Part shown: positions 38,170 to 45,578 of the stretch, piece by piece | How the letters are laid out: each line of letters opens with the position of its first letter | How positions within the stretch are numbered: position 1 is the first letter of the stretch | NCBI GenBank assembly: GCA_017882905.1 | Contig: JADGOO010000023.1 | Location: forward strand, 1-45,578 | Direction of reading: 5' to 3' | DNA length: 45,578 bases | DNA from: Acidimicrobiia bacterium | GTDB lineage: Bacteria > Actinomycetota > Acidimicrobiia > IMCC26256 > PALSA-610 | Notes under the pieces: generated by a model | Database searches by the model: none | The model's input: the letters and a program-made list of their open reading frames with translations, nothing else | What the model was told of the DNA's origin: nothing | Made by a program: the position numbers and the translations under genes

Positions 38170-39627
38170 ATGCTCGACGACGTGCTCGATCTCGACGCAA
38201 CGGCGCAAGCCGCGCTCGTGACCCGCAAGGAGGTCGCGCCCGCCGAGCTCCTCGACGCCACACTCGAGCGCATCGAGGCGCGCAACCCGGCCCTGAACGC
38301 GGTCATCCACCGCCTCGACGACAAGGCGCGCGCCGCGGTGCGCGACGGATTGCCGAGTGGTCCGTTCACCGGCGTCCCGATGCTGGTCAAAGACGGCGTA
38401 TGCCACACGGCGGGCGACCCCTTCCACTGCGGGATGCGCGTGCTCAAGGATGTCGGCTGGACCGAGCGCGACGACGCGGCACTTGCCCGCCGGTTCCGTG
38501 CCGCGGGCTTCGTGATCTGCGGCAAGACGAACCTGCCCGAGCTCGCGACGATGGTCACCACCGAGCCGCTCGCCTACGGCGCGACCCACAATCCGTGGGA
38601 CCTCACCCGCACGCCGGGCGGTTCGAGCGGCGGCTCCGGGGCAGCGGTGGCGGCGCGGCTCGTCGCGGTCGCGCACGGCAACGACATGGGCGGGTCGATC
38701 CGCATCCCGTCGTCGTGCAACGGGCTGGTCGGCCTCAAGCCCACTCGGGCGCGCACGTCGCTCGCGCCGAGCTTCGGCGAGTACTGGGCGATGACGACCC
38801 ACGAGTTCGTGCTCGTGCGCTCGGTGCGCGACGCCGCCGGGATCCTCGACGCCGTCGCCGGCCCCGAACCCGGCGACCCCTACTTCGCGCCGCCGCCGCA
38901 GCGTCCGTGGCTCGCCGAGCTCGCCACGGAGACGCGCCGGCTGAAGATCGGGCTCCGCACCCGAGGTCGTGGCGAGCTGCCGCCGACCCACCCCGATTGT
39001 GTCGAGGCGGCCCAGCGCACCGCGACGTTCCTCGAGACGCTCGGCCACACGGTGGAGGAAGTGGAGCTCACCGCGCTCGACGACCCGGCGATCGGCAATG
39101 CGCAGGGCGTGATCTTCCCGGCCGCGATCGCACGCGACATCGCGCGCTGGAGCGCGAAGATCGGACGGCCGATCACTCTCGACGAGCTCGAGCCGCAGAA
39201 CGCGGTGATGGCCGAGTTCGGCGCGGCGCTGAGCGCCGTCGACTACCAGGAGGCCGTCGAAGCCGCGCAGGCGTGGGCCCGGCGCGCCGCGGCCTTCTGG
39301 GCCGGTCCGAACGGTCCCGAGACGGGATACGACCTGCTCGTCACGCCCACGCTCGGCGAGCCGCCCTTCCCGCTCGGCGCGATGGCCCCGCTCGAGCTGG
39401 CGGGCGTCGACGCGATGGTGCGCGCCGCCGCCGTCACCCAGTTCGTCGCTCCGTTCAATCTCACGGGCCAGCCCGCGGTGTCGCTGCCGGTGCACATGAA
39501 CGACGAAGGGCTGCCGATCGGCGTTCAGCTCGTCGGTGCCTACGCACGTGATGATCTGGTGCTGCGCGTCGCCGCGCAGCTCGAAGCGGTGTGCGACTGG
39601 AGTCAACGGCGCCCACCGCTCGCGTGA
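38170..39627 (+). CDS. Amidase, amidase-signature family
   Basis: A 485-residue amidase with the Ser-cisSer-Lys triad: Lys74 (MLVKDG), the GGSSGGSG loop with Ser152/Ser153, and the nucleophile Ser176 (DMGGSIRIPSS). It hydrolyses carboxamides to acids and ammonia. The substrate is not evident. No GatB or GatC gene is near, so it is not the tRNA amidotransferase. No signal peptide is seen. ATG 38170 has GGGAG 9 nt upstream. Confidence 0.9.
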   Translation: MLDDVLDLDATAQAALVTRKEVAPAELLDATLERIEARNPALNAVIHRLDDKARAAVRDGLPSGPFTGVPMLVKDGVCHTAGDPFHCGMRVLKDVGWTERDDAALARRFRAAGFVICGKTNLPELATMVTTEPLAYGATHNPWDLTRTPGGSSGGSGAAVAARLVAVAHGNDMGGSIRIPSSCNGLVGLKPTRARTSLAPSFGEYWAMTTHEFVLVRSVRDAAGILDAVAGPEPGDPYFAPPPQRPWLAELATETRRLKIGLRTRGRGELPPTHPDCVEAAQRTATFLETLGHTVEEVELTALDDPAIGNAQGVIFPAAIARDIARWSAKIGRPITLDELEPQNAVMAEFGAALSAVDYQEAVEAAQAWARRAAAFWAGPNGPETGYDLLVTPTLGEPPFPLGAMAPLELAGVDAMVRAAAVTQFVAPFNLTGQPAVSLPVHMNDEGLPIGVQLVGAYARDDLVLRVAAQLEAVCDWSQRRPPLA

Positions 39628-39658
39628 CATGTGTGGCGTGGCGCCTGTCGATCGGGGG

Positions 39659-39675
39659 GTGACCAAGAGCGTCAC
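39659..39675 (+). terminator. Candidate hairpin after the amidase gene
   Basis: GTGAC and GTCAC pair around CAAGAGC. The 5-bp stem is short; it could be a weak terminator or an operator just before the TAGTCT element at 39677. Confidence 0.3.
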
Positions 39676-39676
39676 T

Positions 39677-39682
39677 TAGTCT
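39677..39682 (+). promoter_or_regulatory. Candidate -10 element of the parA-like gene
   Basis: TAGTCT, about 70 nt before GTG 39753. Confidence 0.35.
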
Positions 39683-39752
39683 CCGACCCGGATCGACCGG
39701 AGGCTCCACGACCGGAGCGCTCCACGGGCGGCGATCCTTCGGTCGGTGCATC

Positions 39753-40583
39753 GTGCGCGTTCTCGGGATCTCTGCGGTCAAGGGCGGCGTCGGCAAGACG
39801 ACCGCGGCCGTGAACCTCTCGTACCTTGCGGCGCGCGGCGGCGCACGCACGTTGCTCATCGATCTCGACCCGCAGGGCGCAGCCGCGTTCATCTTGCGGG
39901 TGAGCGACGCGCAGATCGACAGTCCGGCCGACGGCCGCGCCCGCGCCACGGAGATCCCGCGTCTCGACGTGCTGCCCGCGCCGCCGGCGTGGATGGTCGC
40001 CGGCGATGGGCTCGACGCGTCGCTTCCCGACCCGTTCTGGCTGCGCAACACCCTCGACGCCGTCGGCGACTGGTACGACGAGGTCATCCTCGACTGCCCG
40101 CCCGGCCTTTCGGAGCTCACCGACGGCATCATCATGTTCGCCGACACGCTGGCAGTGCCGCTCGTGCCGTCGCCGCTGTCGGTGCGCACGCTCGAAGCGC
40201 TCCACGTGCGCATCCGCGAGCTCGGTGGGCGCGCGCCGGCCGTGTACCCGTTCTTCTCGCTCGCCGACCGACGCCGCCGGCTGCATCGTGAGCTGATCGA
40301 GTCGGTGCAGCTCACCCGGCCCGAGACGCTCTCCGCGCCCGTGCCGTACTCGGCCGACGTGGAGCGCATGGGCGTGGCGCTCGCACCGGTGGTGCGCTTC
40401 GCCCCGAGCTGCGCCGCGAGCCAGGCCTACGAGTCGATCTGGGACGAGCTGCAGATGCGGCGCCGCGACGTGGCGCCCCGCCACGGCTCGCCGCGCCGCC
40501 CGGACCCGGTGACGTCGCCCCGGGTCGTCGAGCTGCCCCACGCCCGCAAGGCCGAGCGCCACCCGGTCGCCGGCTCGGGTTAG
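39753..40583 (+). CDS. ParA-family ATPase (orphan)
   Basis: A 276-residue P-loop ATPase of the ParA/MinD group. The deviant Walker A is KGGVGKTT (10-17), followed by LLIDLDPQGAAAF (Walker A') and the Walker B region DEVILDCPPG. The C-terminal 40 residues are basic and proline-rich, which could bind DNA. No parB or parS is seen next to it, so it is more likely an orphan that positions some cargo than the chromosome-segregation ParA. Start GTG 39753. Confidence 0.88.
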   Translation: MRVLGISAVKGGVGKTTAAVNLSYLAARGGARTLLIDLDPQGAAAFILRVSDAQIDSPADGRARATEIPRLDVLPAPPAWMVAGDGLDASLPDPFWLRNTLDAVGDWYDEVILDCPPGLSELTDGIIMFADTLAVPLVPSPLSVRTLEALHVRIRELGGRAPAVYPFFSLADRRRRLHRELIESVQLTRPETLSAPVPYSADVERMGVALAPVVRFAPSCAASQAYESIWDELQMRRRDVAPRHGSPRRPDPVTSPRVVELPHARKAERHPVAGSG

Positions 40584-40733
40584 ATGGCCAGTTCGGAGCG
40601 CCGGCCGGAGCTTGCTTGAGCAGATGGGTTGCTCAACGACCCTTCTGCTCACCAGAACCGACGACGGCGAGCTTCTCGGCTGGGCTGTCGAAAGCGCACG
40701 CGAACTTCCGGCGGAGCTCGCGGCAAGTGGGGG

Positions 40734-41255
40734 ATGATGGATCGCATCGAGCCCCTCGATCTTGGCGTCGCCTTCGAGCAGCACTTCGACGCGATTCACC
40801 GCTTCATCGGCCGGCGCCTCGGCTCGGGCGCGGCGGACGACCTCGCGGCTCACGTGTTCGCGGAGGCGGTCGCGGGCGCAGCACGGTTCGATCCGCGACG
40901 CGGCGCCGTGCGGCCGTGGCTGTTCGGCATCGCCACGAACGTGATGCGCCGGCACCGTCGGCGCGAGGCGGCGATGTGGCGGGCGTACGCGCGCTCTGGC
41001 GCCGACCCGGCCTTCATCGACCCCGCGCCACGCGACGACGAGCGCGCGGTGGCACTCGCCCTGGCCACCTTGCGGCCGAGCGAGCGCGACGCGCTGCTGC
41101 TGTTCGCGTGGGCCGACCTCACCTACGAGGAGATCGCGGTCGCGCTCGCCGTGCCGGTCGGGACCGTTCGCTCGCGCCTCAACCGTGCCCGCACCCGGCT
41201 GCGCCGCGAGCTCGCCCCGCTCGTCGCGCTCGACATCGAAGGAGAGCCGGCATGA
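40734..41255 (+). CDS. ECF-type RNA polymerase sigma factor (module 3)
   Basis: A sigma factor of about 173 residues. Region 2 is in FEQHFDAIHRFIGRRLG through GAVRPWLFGIATNVMRRHRRRE, and region 4 in LRPSERDALLLFAWADLTYEEIAVALAVPVGTVRSRLNRAR. ATG 40734 or ATG 40737 follows GTGGGGG. The stop overlaps the start of the next gene by 4 nt (ATGA), and that gene encodes an LCP cell-wall protein, so it likely directs an envelope response. Confidence 0.9.
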   Translation: MMDRIEPLDLGVAFEQHFDAIHRFIGRRLGSGAADDLAAHVFAEAVAGAARFDPRRGAVRPWLFGIATNVMRRHRRREAAMWRAYARSGADPAFIDPAPRDDERAVALALATLRPSERDALLLFAWADLTYEEIAVALAVPVGTVRSRLNRARTRLRRELAPLVALDIEGEPA

Positions 41256-42367
41256 ACGAGCTCGACATCCTCGCCCAGATCCGAGCGGACGCTCCCGCGC
41301 CGAGCCCCGAAGCGCGCGAGCTCGCCCGCGTCGCGGCCGGCGAGATGACGGCGCCCGCCCCGGTGGCGCAGCGGCACCTCGCCCGCCGCTTCGTGGCTGC
41401 GGCGGCCGCCCTCGCGATCGCAGTCGGCGGTGCCTATGTGTTCGAACGCCGCCGCATCGACGCCGTGAAGCCGCAGCACGTGGTCACGATCACGACGTCG
41501 GCTCCGGTTCCGGCGGGCGGGCCGGAGAACTTCCTGCTCGTGGGCAGCGATGAGCGGGTCGGCGACCCCACGGTGCTCGGGCAACGCTCCGACACGATCA
41601 TCGTCGTGCGTCTCGATCCGAGCACCAAGCACGTGCTGTCGGTCTCGATCCCACGTGACCTCTTCGTCGACATCCCCGGATACGGCGTGAACAAGATCAA
41701 CAGCGCCTACTCGGACAACCTGCCACTGCTCGTGAGCACGATCCAGCAGAGTCTGCACGTGCCGATCCAGCACGTGATGGAGGTGCGGTTCGCCGACTAT
41801 GCCGCGCTCGTCGACGATGTCGGTGGCATCCGCGTCGACTTCCCGCGCCGCGAGCGCGACCGGTACTCGGGCCTCGATGAAGTTGCAGGCTGCCAGACCC
41901 TCGACGGCTCCGCGGCGCTGTCGCTCGTGCGGTCGCGCCATACTCAGTGGCAGGCGAGCGACGGGAGCTGGATCGACGATCCGGCCGCCGACTTCGGCCG
42001 CATGCGCCGCCAACAGCTCGCGCTGCGCCAGATGCTGGCCGCGGCCGAGCACAAGGCAGGTGTGGATCCGGCGCCCCTGCTCGCGCAGCTGTTCGCGCAC
42101 GTGATCGTCGACGACGGCTTCCGGGCGAGCGACGCACTCGCACTGGTCGCTGCGTTCCGGGGCGATCGAGCGCTCGACCTGCTCACGTTGCCGACGTCGA
42201 ACGAGATGCTCGGCTCGCAATCCGGTCTGCGGCTCGCGCCCGGCGCGCAGGCACTGCTCGACGCGCTCGCCGGCCGGTCGGCAGCGGCATCGTCGGCGCC
42301 CGCCCCCGGGCCCGCCACCGGCAACGTGCCGCCGATCACCGAGTCGGTCGTCGAGCAACCCTGCTGA
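41252..42367 (+). CDS. LytR-CpsA-Psr (LCP) family cell-wall protein, ECF partner
   Basis: A 371-residue membrane protein. An N-terminal cytoplasmic part of about 45 residues (MNELDILAQIRADAPAPSPE) precedes one membrane helix (FVAAAAALAIAVGGAYVF), then the extracytoplasmic LCP domain: NFLLVGSDER, RSDTIIVVRLD, SIPRDLFVDIPGYGVNKINSAYS and ALSLVRSRHT carry the conserved Asp/Arg residues. LCP enzymes attach glycopolymers to peptidoglycan. The N-terminus is similar in layout to the partners in the other sigma modules, and may double as a sigma-binding segment; that is an inference. A strong hairpin follows. Confidence 0.9.
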   Translation: MNELDILAQIRADAPAPSPEARELARVAAGEMTAPAPVAQRHLARRFVAAAAALAIAVGGAYVFERRRIDAVKPQHVVTITTSAPVPAGGPENFLLVGSDERVGDPTVLGQRSDTIIVVRLDPSTKHVLSVSIPRDLFVDIPGYGVNKINSAYSDNLPLLVSTIQQSLHVPIQHVMEVRFADYAALVDDVGGIRVDFPRRERDRYSGLDEVAGCQTLDGSAALSLVRSRHTQWQASDGSWIDDPAADFGRMRRQQLALRQMLAAAEHKAGVDPAPLLAQLFAHVIVDDGFRASDALALVAAFRGDRALDLLTLPTSNEMLGSQSGLRLAPGAQALLDALAGRSAAASSAPAPGPATGNVPPITESVVEQPC

Positions 42368-42371
42368 GTAG

Positions 42372-42408
42372 GCGTGACGATCCGACCGTCACGGCCGGAT
42401 CGTCACGC
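42372..42408 (+). terminator. Terminator hairpin after the LCP gene
   Basis: GCGTGACGATCCG and CGGATCGTCACGC pair perfectly over 13 bp around an 11-nt loop, 5 nt after the stop codon. Confidence 0.8.
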
Positions 42409-42448
42409 AGGTCGGTGGGCGGGGAGGTTTCGGGGGACTGAATCGAGT

Positions 42449-42477
42449 GTGACTGTGGAAGGTCGCGGCATTACACT
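42449..42477 (+). promoter_or_regulatory. Promoter of gltB
   Basis: GTGACT, 17-bp spacer, TACACT (42472-42477). The leader would be about 90 nt, from near 42484 to the ATG; it has GC-rich complementary stretches but no riboswitch that I recognise. Confidence 0.45.
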
Positions 42478-42572
42478 GGATCCCTCACCGCCGGCCGGCC
42501 AATGATGTCCAGCCCGCGGGCCTGAGCCTGTACCTGCACAGACCCGTTTCGAGCCCGAGGACATCAGCACCG

Positions 42573-45500
42573 ATGACCGAGCGCGACACCAACCGCCCGC
42601 GGTACCTGCGCGATCTCCCCACCGCGCACGGCCTCTACGACCCTCGCTTCGAGCACGACAGCTGCGGCGTCGGCTTCGTCGTCGACATGCACGGTCGTGC
42701 GAGCCGCGCCCTGGTTGAGATGGCGTTCCAGAGCCTCTGCAACCTCGACCACCGCGGTGCCGCGGGCGCCGAGGCCGACACGGGCGACGGCGCCGGCGTG
42801 CTCATCCAGATGCCCGACGCGTTCCTGCGCGCCAGCGTCGACTTCGACCTTCCGCCGGCGGGCAGCTACGTGAGCGGCATCGCGTTCGTCGCGCGCGACA
42901 GCGACGAGGAACGGGCCCTCGAGCTGAGCGGTGTCGAGAAGATCCTCGCCGACGAGGGCTTCACCGTGCTCGGCTGGCGCGACGTCCCCGTCGACGCGGC
43001 GGTACCGGGCGCCACTGCGCAACGGGCCATGCCGCACTTCCGCCAGCTGTTCGCGGCCAAGGACGAGCTCAGCGGCATCGAGCTCGAGCGGCACATCTGG
43101 TGCGCGCGCAAGCGCATCGAGCACGAGGTGGGCGTGTACTTCCCGTCGTTGTCGTGCCGCACGCTCGTGTACAAGGGCATGCTCACGAGTCGTCAGGTGC
43201 GCGAGTTCTACCTCGACCTGCAAGACGAGCGGTTGGAGAGCGCGATCGTGCTCCTGCACTCGCGCTTCTCCACGAACACCTTCCCGAGCTGGCCGCTCGC
43301 GCACCCGTATCGGGTCGTCGCGCACAACGGTGAGATCAACACCGTGCAGGGCAACCAGAACTGGATGCGTGCCCGCGAGGGTGTGATGCACACCTCGACG
43401 ATCCCCGGTGATCTCGAGCGCGCGTACCCGGTGTGCACGCCGGGCGCGAGCGACACCGCACGCTTCGACGAGGCGCTCGAGATGCTGCATCTCGCGGGCC
43501 GCCCGCTGCATCACGCCATCTTGATGATGATCCCCGAGGCGTGGGAGAACCACGAGAGCATGGACCGGGAGCGCAAGGCGTTCTACCGGTACCACTCGTG
43601 CCTCATGGAGCCGTGGGACGGCCCGGCGAGCATCGCGTTCACCGACGGCACTGTGATCGGCGCGGTGCTCGACCGCAACGGTCTGCGCCCGAGCCGCTAC
43701 TGGGTCACCGACGACGGCCTCGTGATCATGGCGAGCGAAGTGGGCGTGCTCGATGTGCCGCCCGAGAAGGTGGTCGAGAAGGGCCGGCTCGAGCCGGGCA
43801 AGGTCTTCCTCGTCGACACCACGCAGGGCCGCATGATCCCCGACGACGAGATCAAGTCGACGCTCGCGGCGGCGCTGCCCTACCAGCAGTGGCTCGACGA
43901 CGGCCTCGTGCACCTCGACGACCTGCCCTCGCAATACGCGCTCGTGCCGGTGCACGGCACCGCCGTGCAGGAACAGCGCCTGTTCGGCTACACCCTCGAA
44001 GACCTCCGGCTCATCGTGGCCCCGATGGCCAAGAACGGTGTGGAGTCGCTCGGCTCCATGGGCACCGACACGCCGCTGCCCGTGCTGTCCGACCGGCCGC
44101 GCAAGCTCTACGACTACTTCAAACAGCTGTTCGCGCAGGTCACGAACCCGCCGCTCGACGCGAACTTCGAGGTGCTCGTCACATCGCTCGCGTCGACGAT
44201 CGGTGCGGAGGGCAATCTGCTCGAACCCACCGCGCAGTCGTGTCGCCAGATCGTCGTGCCCTATCCGGTGATCGACAACGACGAGCTCGCCAAGCTGCGC
44301 TACATCGACAAGGACATGCCGGATCTCGGCTTCAAGCCGGTGACGATCCGCGCGTTGTTCGACGTGGCGCGCGGCGGCGACGGCCTGCGCGATTCCCTCG
44401 ACGAGATGCGCCGCGAAGCGAGCGCCGCGATCGCCGACGGCGCCAACATCCTCATCCTGTCGGATCGCTACGGCACGGCCGACCTTGCGCCGATTCCCGC
44501 GCTGCTCGCCACCGCGGCCGTGCACCACCACCTCGTGCGTGAGAAGACACGCACGCGCGTCGGGCTCGTGATCGAGACCGGCGAGGCGCTCGAAGCCCAT
44601 CACTTCTGCCTCCTGATCGGCTACGGCGCCGGCGCCATCAACCCGTACCTCGCCTTCGACACGATCCGCGACCTCGTCCGCCAGGGCGTTATCACGGGCG
44701 TCAACGAGCGCAAGGCCGTGAAGCAGTACGTGAAGGCCACGGGCAAGGCCGTCCTCAAGGTGATGTCGAAGATGGGGATCTCGACGGTCGCCTCCTACAC
44801 CGGCGCGCAGATCTTCGAGGCGGTGGGGCTGCGCAAGGAGCTCGTCGACGAGTACTTCACGGGTACCGCTACCCGTATCGAAGGTGTGGGCCTCGACGTG
44901 ATCGCCGCTGAGGTCGCGGCTCGCCATCGGTTCGCGTTCCCGGATCGGCCTGAGGAGCTCGCGCACCGTGAGCTGCAGGTGGGCGGCGAATACCAGTGGC
45001 GTCGCGAAGGCGAGTACCACCTGTTCAACCCCGACACGGTGTTCAAGCTGCAGCACAGCACGCGCGCCGGTCGCTACGACGTCTTCAAGCAGTACTCGCG
45101 GCTCGTCGACGACCAGGCCAAGCGGCTCGCGACGTTGCGCGGCCTGTTCGCGTTCAAAGACGGTGTGCGGCCTCCGGTGCCGATCGACGAGGTCGAGCCG
45201 GTGAGCGAGATCGTCAAGCGGTTCTCGACGGGCGCGATGAGCTACGGCTCGATCAGCAAGGAAGCGCACGAGACGCTCGCCATCGCCATGAACCGCCTCG
45301 GTGGCCGATCGAACACGGGTGAGGGCGGCGAGGACGCCGACCGGTTCCAGCCCGACGCGAACGGCGACCTGCGGCGCAGCGCGATCAAGCAGGTTGCGAG
45401 CGGCCGGTTCGGCGTGACCAGCGAGTACCTCGTGAACGCCGACGACCTGCAGATCAAGATGGCCCAGGGCGCCAAGCCGGGCGAGGGCGGCGAGCTGCCG

Positions 45501-45578
45501 GGCCACAAGGTGTACCCGTGGATCGCGAACACGCGGCACTCCACGCCCGGTGTGGGTCTCATCTCACCGCCGCCGCAC
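42573..45578 (+). CDS. gltB: Glutamate synthase large subunit (C-terminus beyond window)
   Basis: The large subunit of glutamate synthase, which transfers the amide nitrogen of glutamine to 2-oxoglutarate. The 1002 codons seen run to the window end. Cys31 (HDSCGVGF) is the amidotransferase nucleophile after a 30-residue propeptide. [15 protein letters not shown] and [12 protein letters not shown] belong to the glutaminase domain. The central domain follows, then the FMN-binding synthase domain begins ([43 protein letters not shown]). The iron-sulfur cysteines and the C-terminal beta-helix domain lie outside. ATG 42573 is preceded by GAGG at a longer than usual distance. Confidence 0.96.
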   Translation, partial: MTERDTNRPRYLRDLPTAHGLYDPRFEHDSCGVGFVVDMHGRASRALVEMAFQSLCNLDHRGAAGAEADTGDGAGVLIQMPDAFLRASVDFDLPPAGSYVSGIAFVARDSDEERALELSGVEKILADEGFTVLGWRDVPVDAAVPGATAQRAMPHFRQLFAAKDELSGIELERHIWCARKRIEHEVGVYFPSLSCRTLVYKGMLTSRQVREFYLDLQDERLESAIVLLHSRFSTNTFPSWPLAHPYRVVAHNGEINTVQGNQNWMRAREGVMHTSTIPGDLERAYPVCTPGASDTARFDEALEMLHLAGRPLHHAILMMIPEAWENHESMDRERKAFYRYHSCLMEPWDGPASIAFTDGTVIGAVLDRNGLRPSRYWVTDDGLVIMASEVGVLDVPPEKVVEKGRLEPGKVFLVDTTQGRMIPDDEIKSTLAAALPYQQWLDDGLVHLDDLPSQYALVPVHGTAVQEQRLFGYTLEDLRLIVAPMAKNGVESLGSMGTDTPLPVLSDRPRKLYDYFKQLFAQVTNPPLDANFEVLVTSLASTIGAEGNLLEPTAQSCRQIVVPYPVIDNDELAKLRYIDKDMPDLGFKPVTIRALFDVARGGDGLRDSLDEMRREASAAIADGANILILSDRYGTADLAPIPALLATAAVHHHLVREKTRTRVGLVIETGEALEAHHFCLLIGYGAGAINPYLAFDTIRDLVRQGVITGVNERKAVKQYVKATGKAVLKVMSKMGISTVASYTGAQIFEAVGLRKELVDEYFTGTATRIEGVGLDVIAAEVAARHRFAFPDRPEELAHRELQVGGEYQWRREGEYHLFNPDTVFKLQHSTRAGRYDVFKQYSRLVDDQAKRLATLRGLFAFKDGVRPPVPIDEVEPVSEIVKRFSTGAMSYGSISKEAHETLAIAMNRLGGRSNTGEGGEDADRFQPDANGDLRRSAIKQVASGRFGVTSEYLVNADDLQIKMAQGAKPGEGGELPGHKVYPWIANTRHSTPGVGLISPPPH

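Noticed and set aside
42564-45539. A 991-codon open frame on the minus strand
   Set aside because: It is the shadow of gltB; the plus-strand frame has the full glutamate synthase motifs.
1-45578. tRNA genes, rRNA genes, insertion sequences, prophage or toxin-antitoxin pairs
   Set aside because: I looked for cloverleaf-like sequences, transposase or integrase motifs and small paired genes and found none convincing.

Overview
The window is 45.6 kb of high-GC DNA (coding regions clearly above 65% GC, with third positions nearly all G or C) from a chromosome of an actinobacterium. Several features fit Acidimicrobiia or a relative, although no rRNA is present to prove it: a histone-like HU with a lysine/alanine tail, a mycothiol-type DinB/maleylpyruvate isomerase protein, an LLM-class (F420-type) oxidoreductase, a KstR-like repressor with steroid side-chain genes, and a secreted protein with GYW...FG repeats. 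Gene density is very high. Many genes overlap by 4 nt, and many others start 6-9 nt after a TAnnnT -10 element with no Shine-Dalgarno sequence, i.e. leaderless or nearly so. I see no tRNA, rRNA, insertion sequence, prophage or CRISPR array, and no stretch over 300 bases without a gene.

Layout. 1-4795: truncated acyl-CoA dehydrogenase, a 54-residue protein, a cytochrome P450, an 80-residue protein, and an MBL hydrolase overlapping a zinc alcohol dehydrogenase. 4816-8459: a molybdopterin/4Fe-4S oxidoreductase, then an ECF sigma factor with a membrane-anchored partner. 8470-11713: an SDR, a KstR-like TetR repressor and a FadD19-like acyl-CoA ligase; KstR-type boxes (TnnAACnnGTTnnA) lie just before the repressor start and over the ligase -10 element. 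11781-13322: a candidate c-di-AMP riboswitch and a secreted glucosaminidase with six repeats. 13366-17963: a TPP riboswitch and a thiN-thiB-thiP-thiQ operon in which every junction overlaps by 4 nt. 17903-20467: zinc-ribbon protein, alpha-methylacyl-CoA racemase, LLM oxidoreductase. 20524-22207: second ECF sigma/partner pair, closed by a perfect 23-bp inverted repeat. 22278-28615: two tandem amidohydrolase-fold paralogues, a secreted protein, and an operon of Ltp2-like thiolase-fold protein, DUF35 protein and double CaiB/BaiF protein. 28632-36862: two DAO-type flavoproteins, MFS transporter, mycothiol-type protein, DinG helicase, phosphopantetheinyl transferase, AlkB and an acidic small protein. 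36866-40583: 27-bp tandem repeats, HU, cupredoxin lipoprotein, amidase, orphan ParA. 40734-45578: third ECF sigma factor with an LCP cell-wall ligase as partner, then gltB running off the end.

How the genes work together. The acyl-CoA dehydrogenase, P450, SDR, FadD19-like ligase, methylacyl-CoA racemase and Ltp2/DUF35 pair are the toolkit for activating, racemising and shortening a branched (sterol- or isoprenoid-like) side chain. The KstR-like repressor and its boxes support this for the 9.3-11.7 kb part. A second, unidentified regulator is suggested by CTGAC-N5/6-GTCAG inverted repeats before the acyl-CoA dehydrogenase, the P450 and the amidohydrolases. The thiamine operon couples uptake of thiamine to its pyrophosphorylation. 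Three ECF sigma modules, each followed by a single-pass membrane protein without a recognisable zinc anti-sigma motif, recur across the window. The most novel-looking items are these sigma modules, the double CoA-transferase operon, the metal-site-deficient amidohydrolase pair and the shared inverted-repeat operator.
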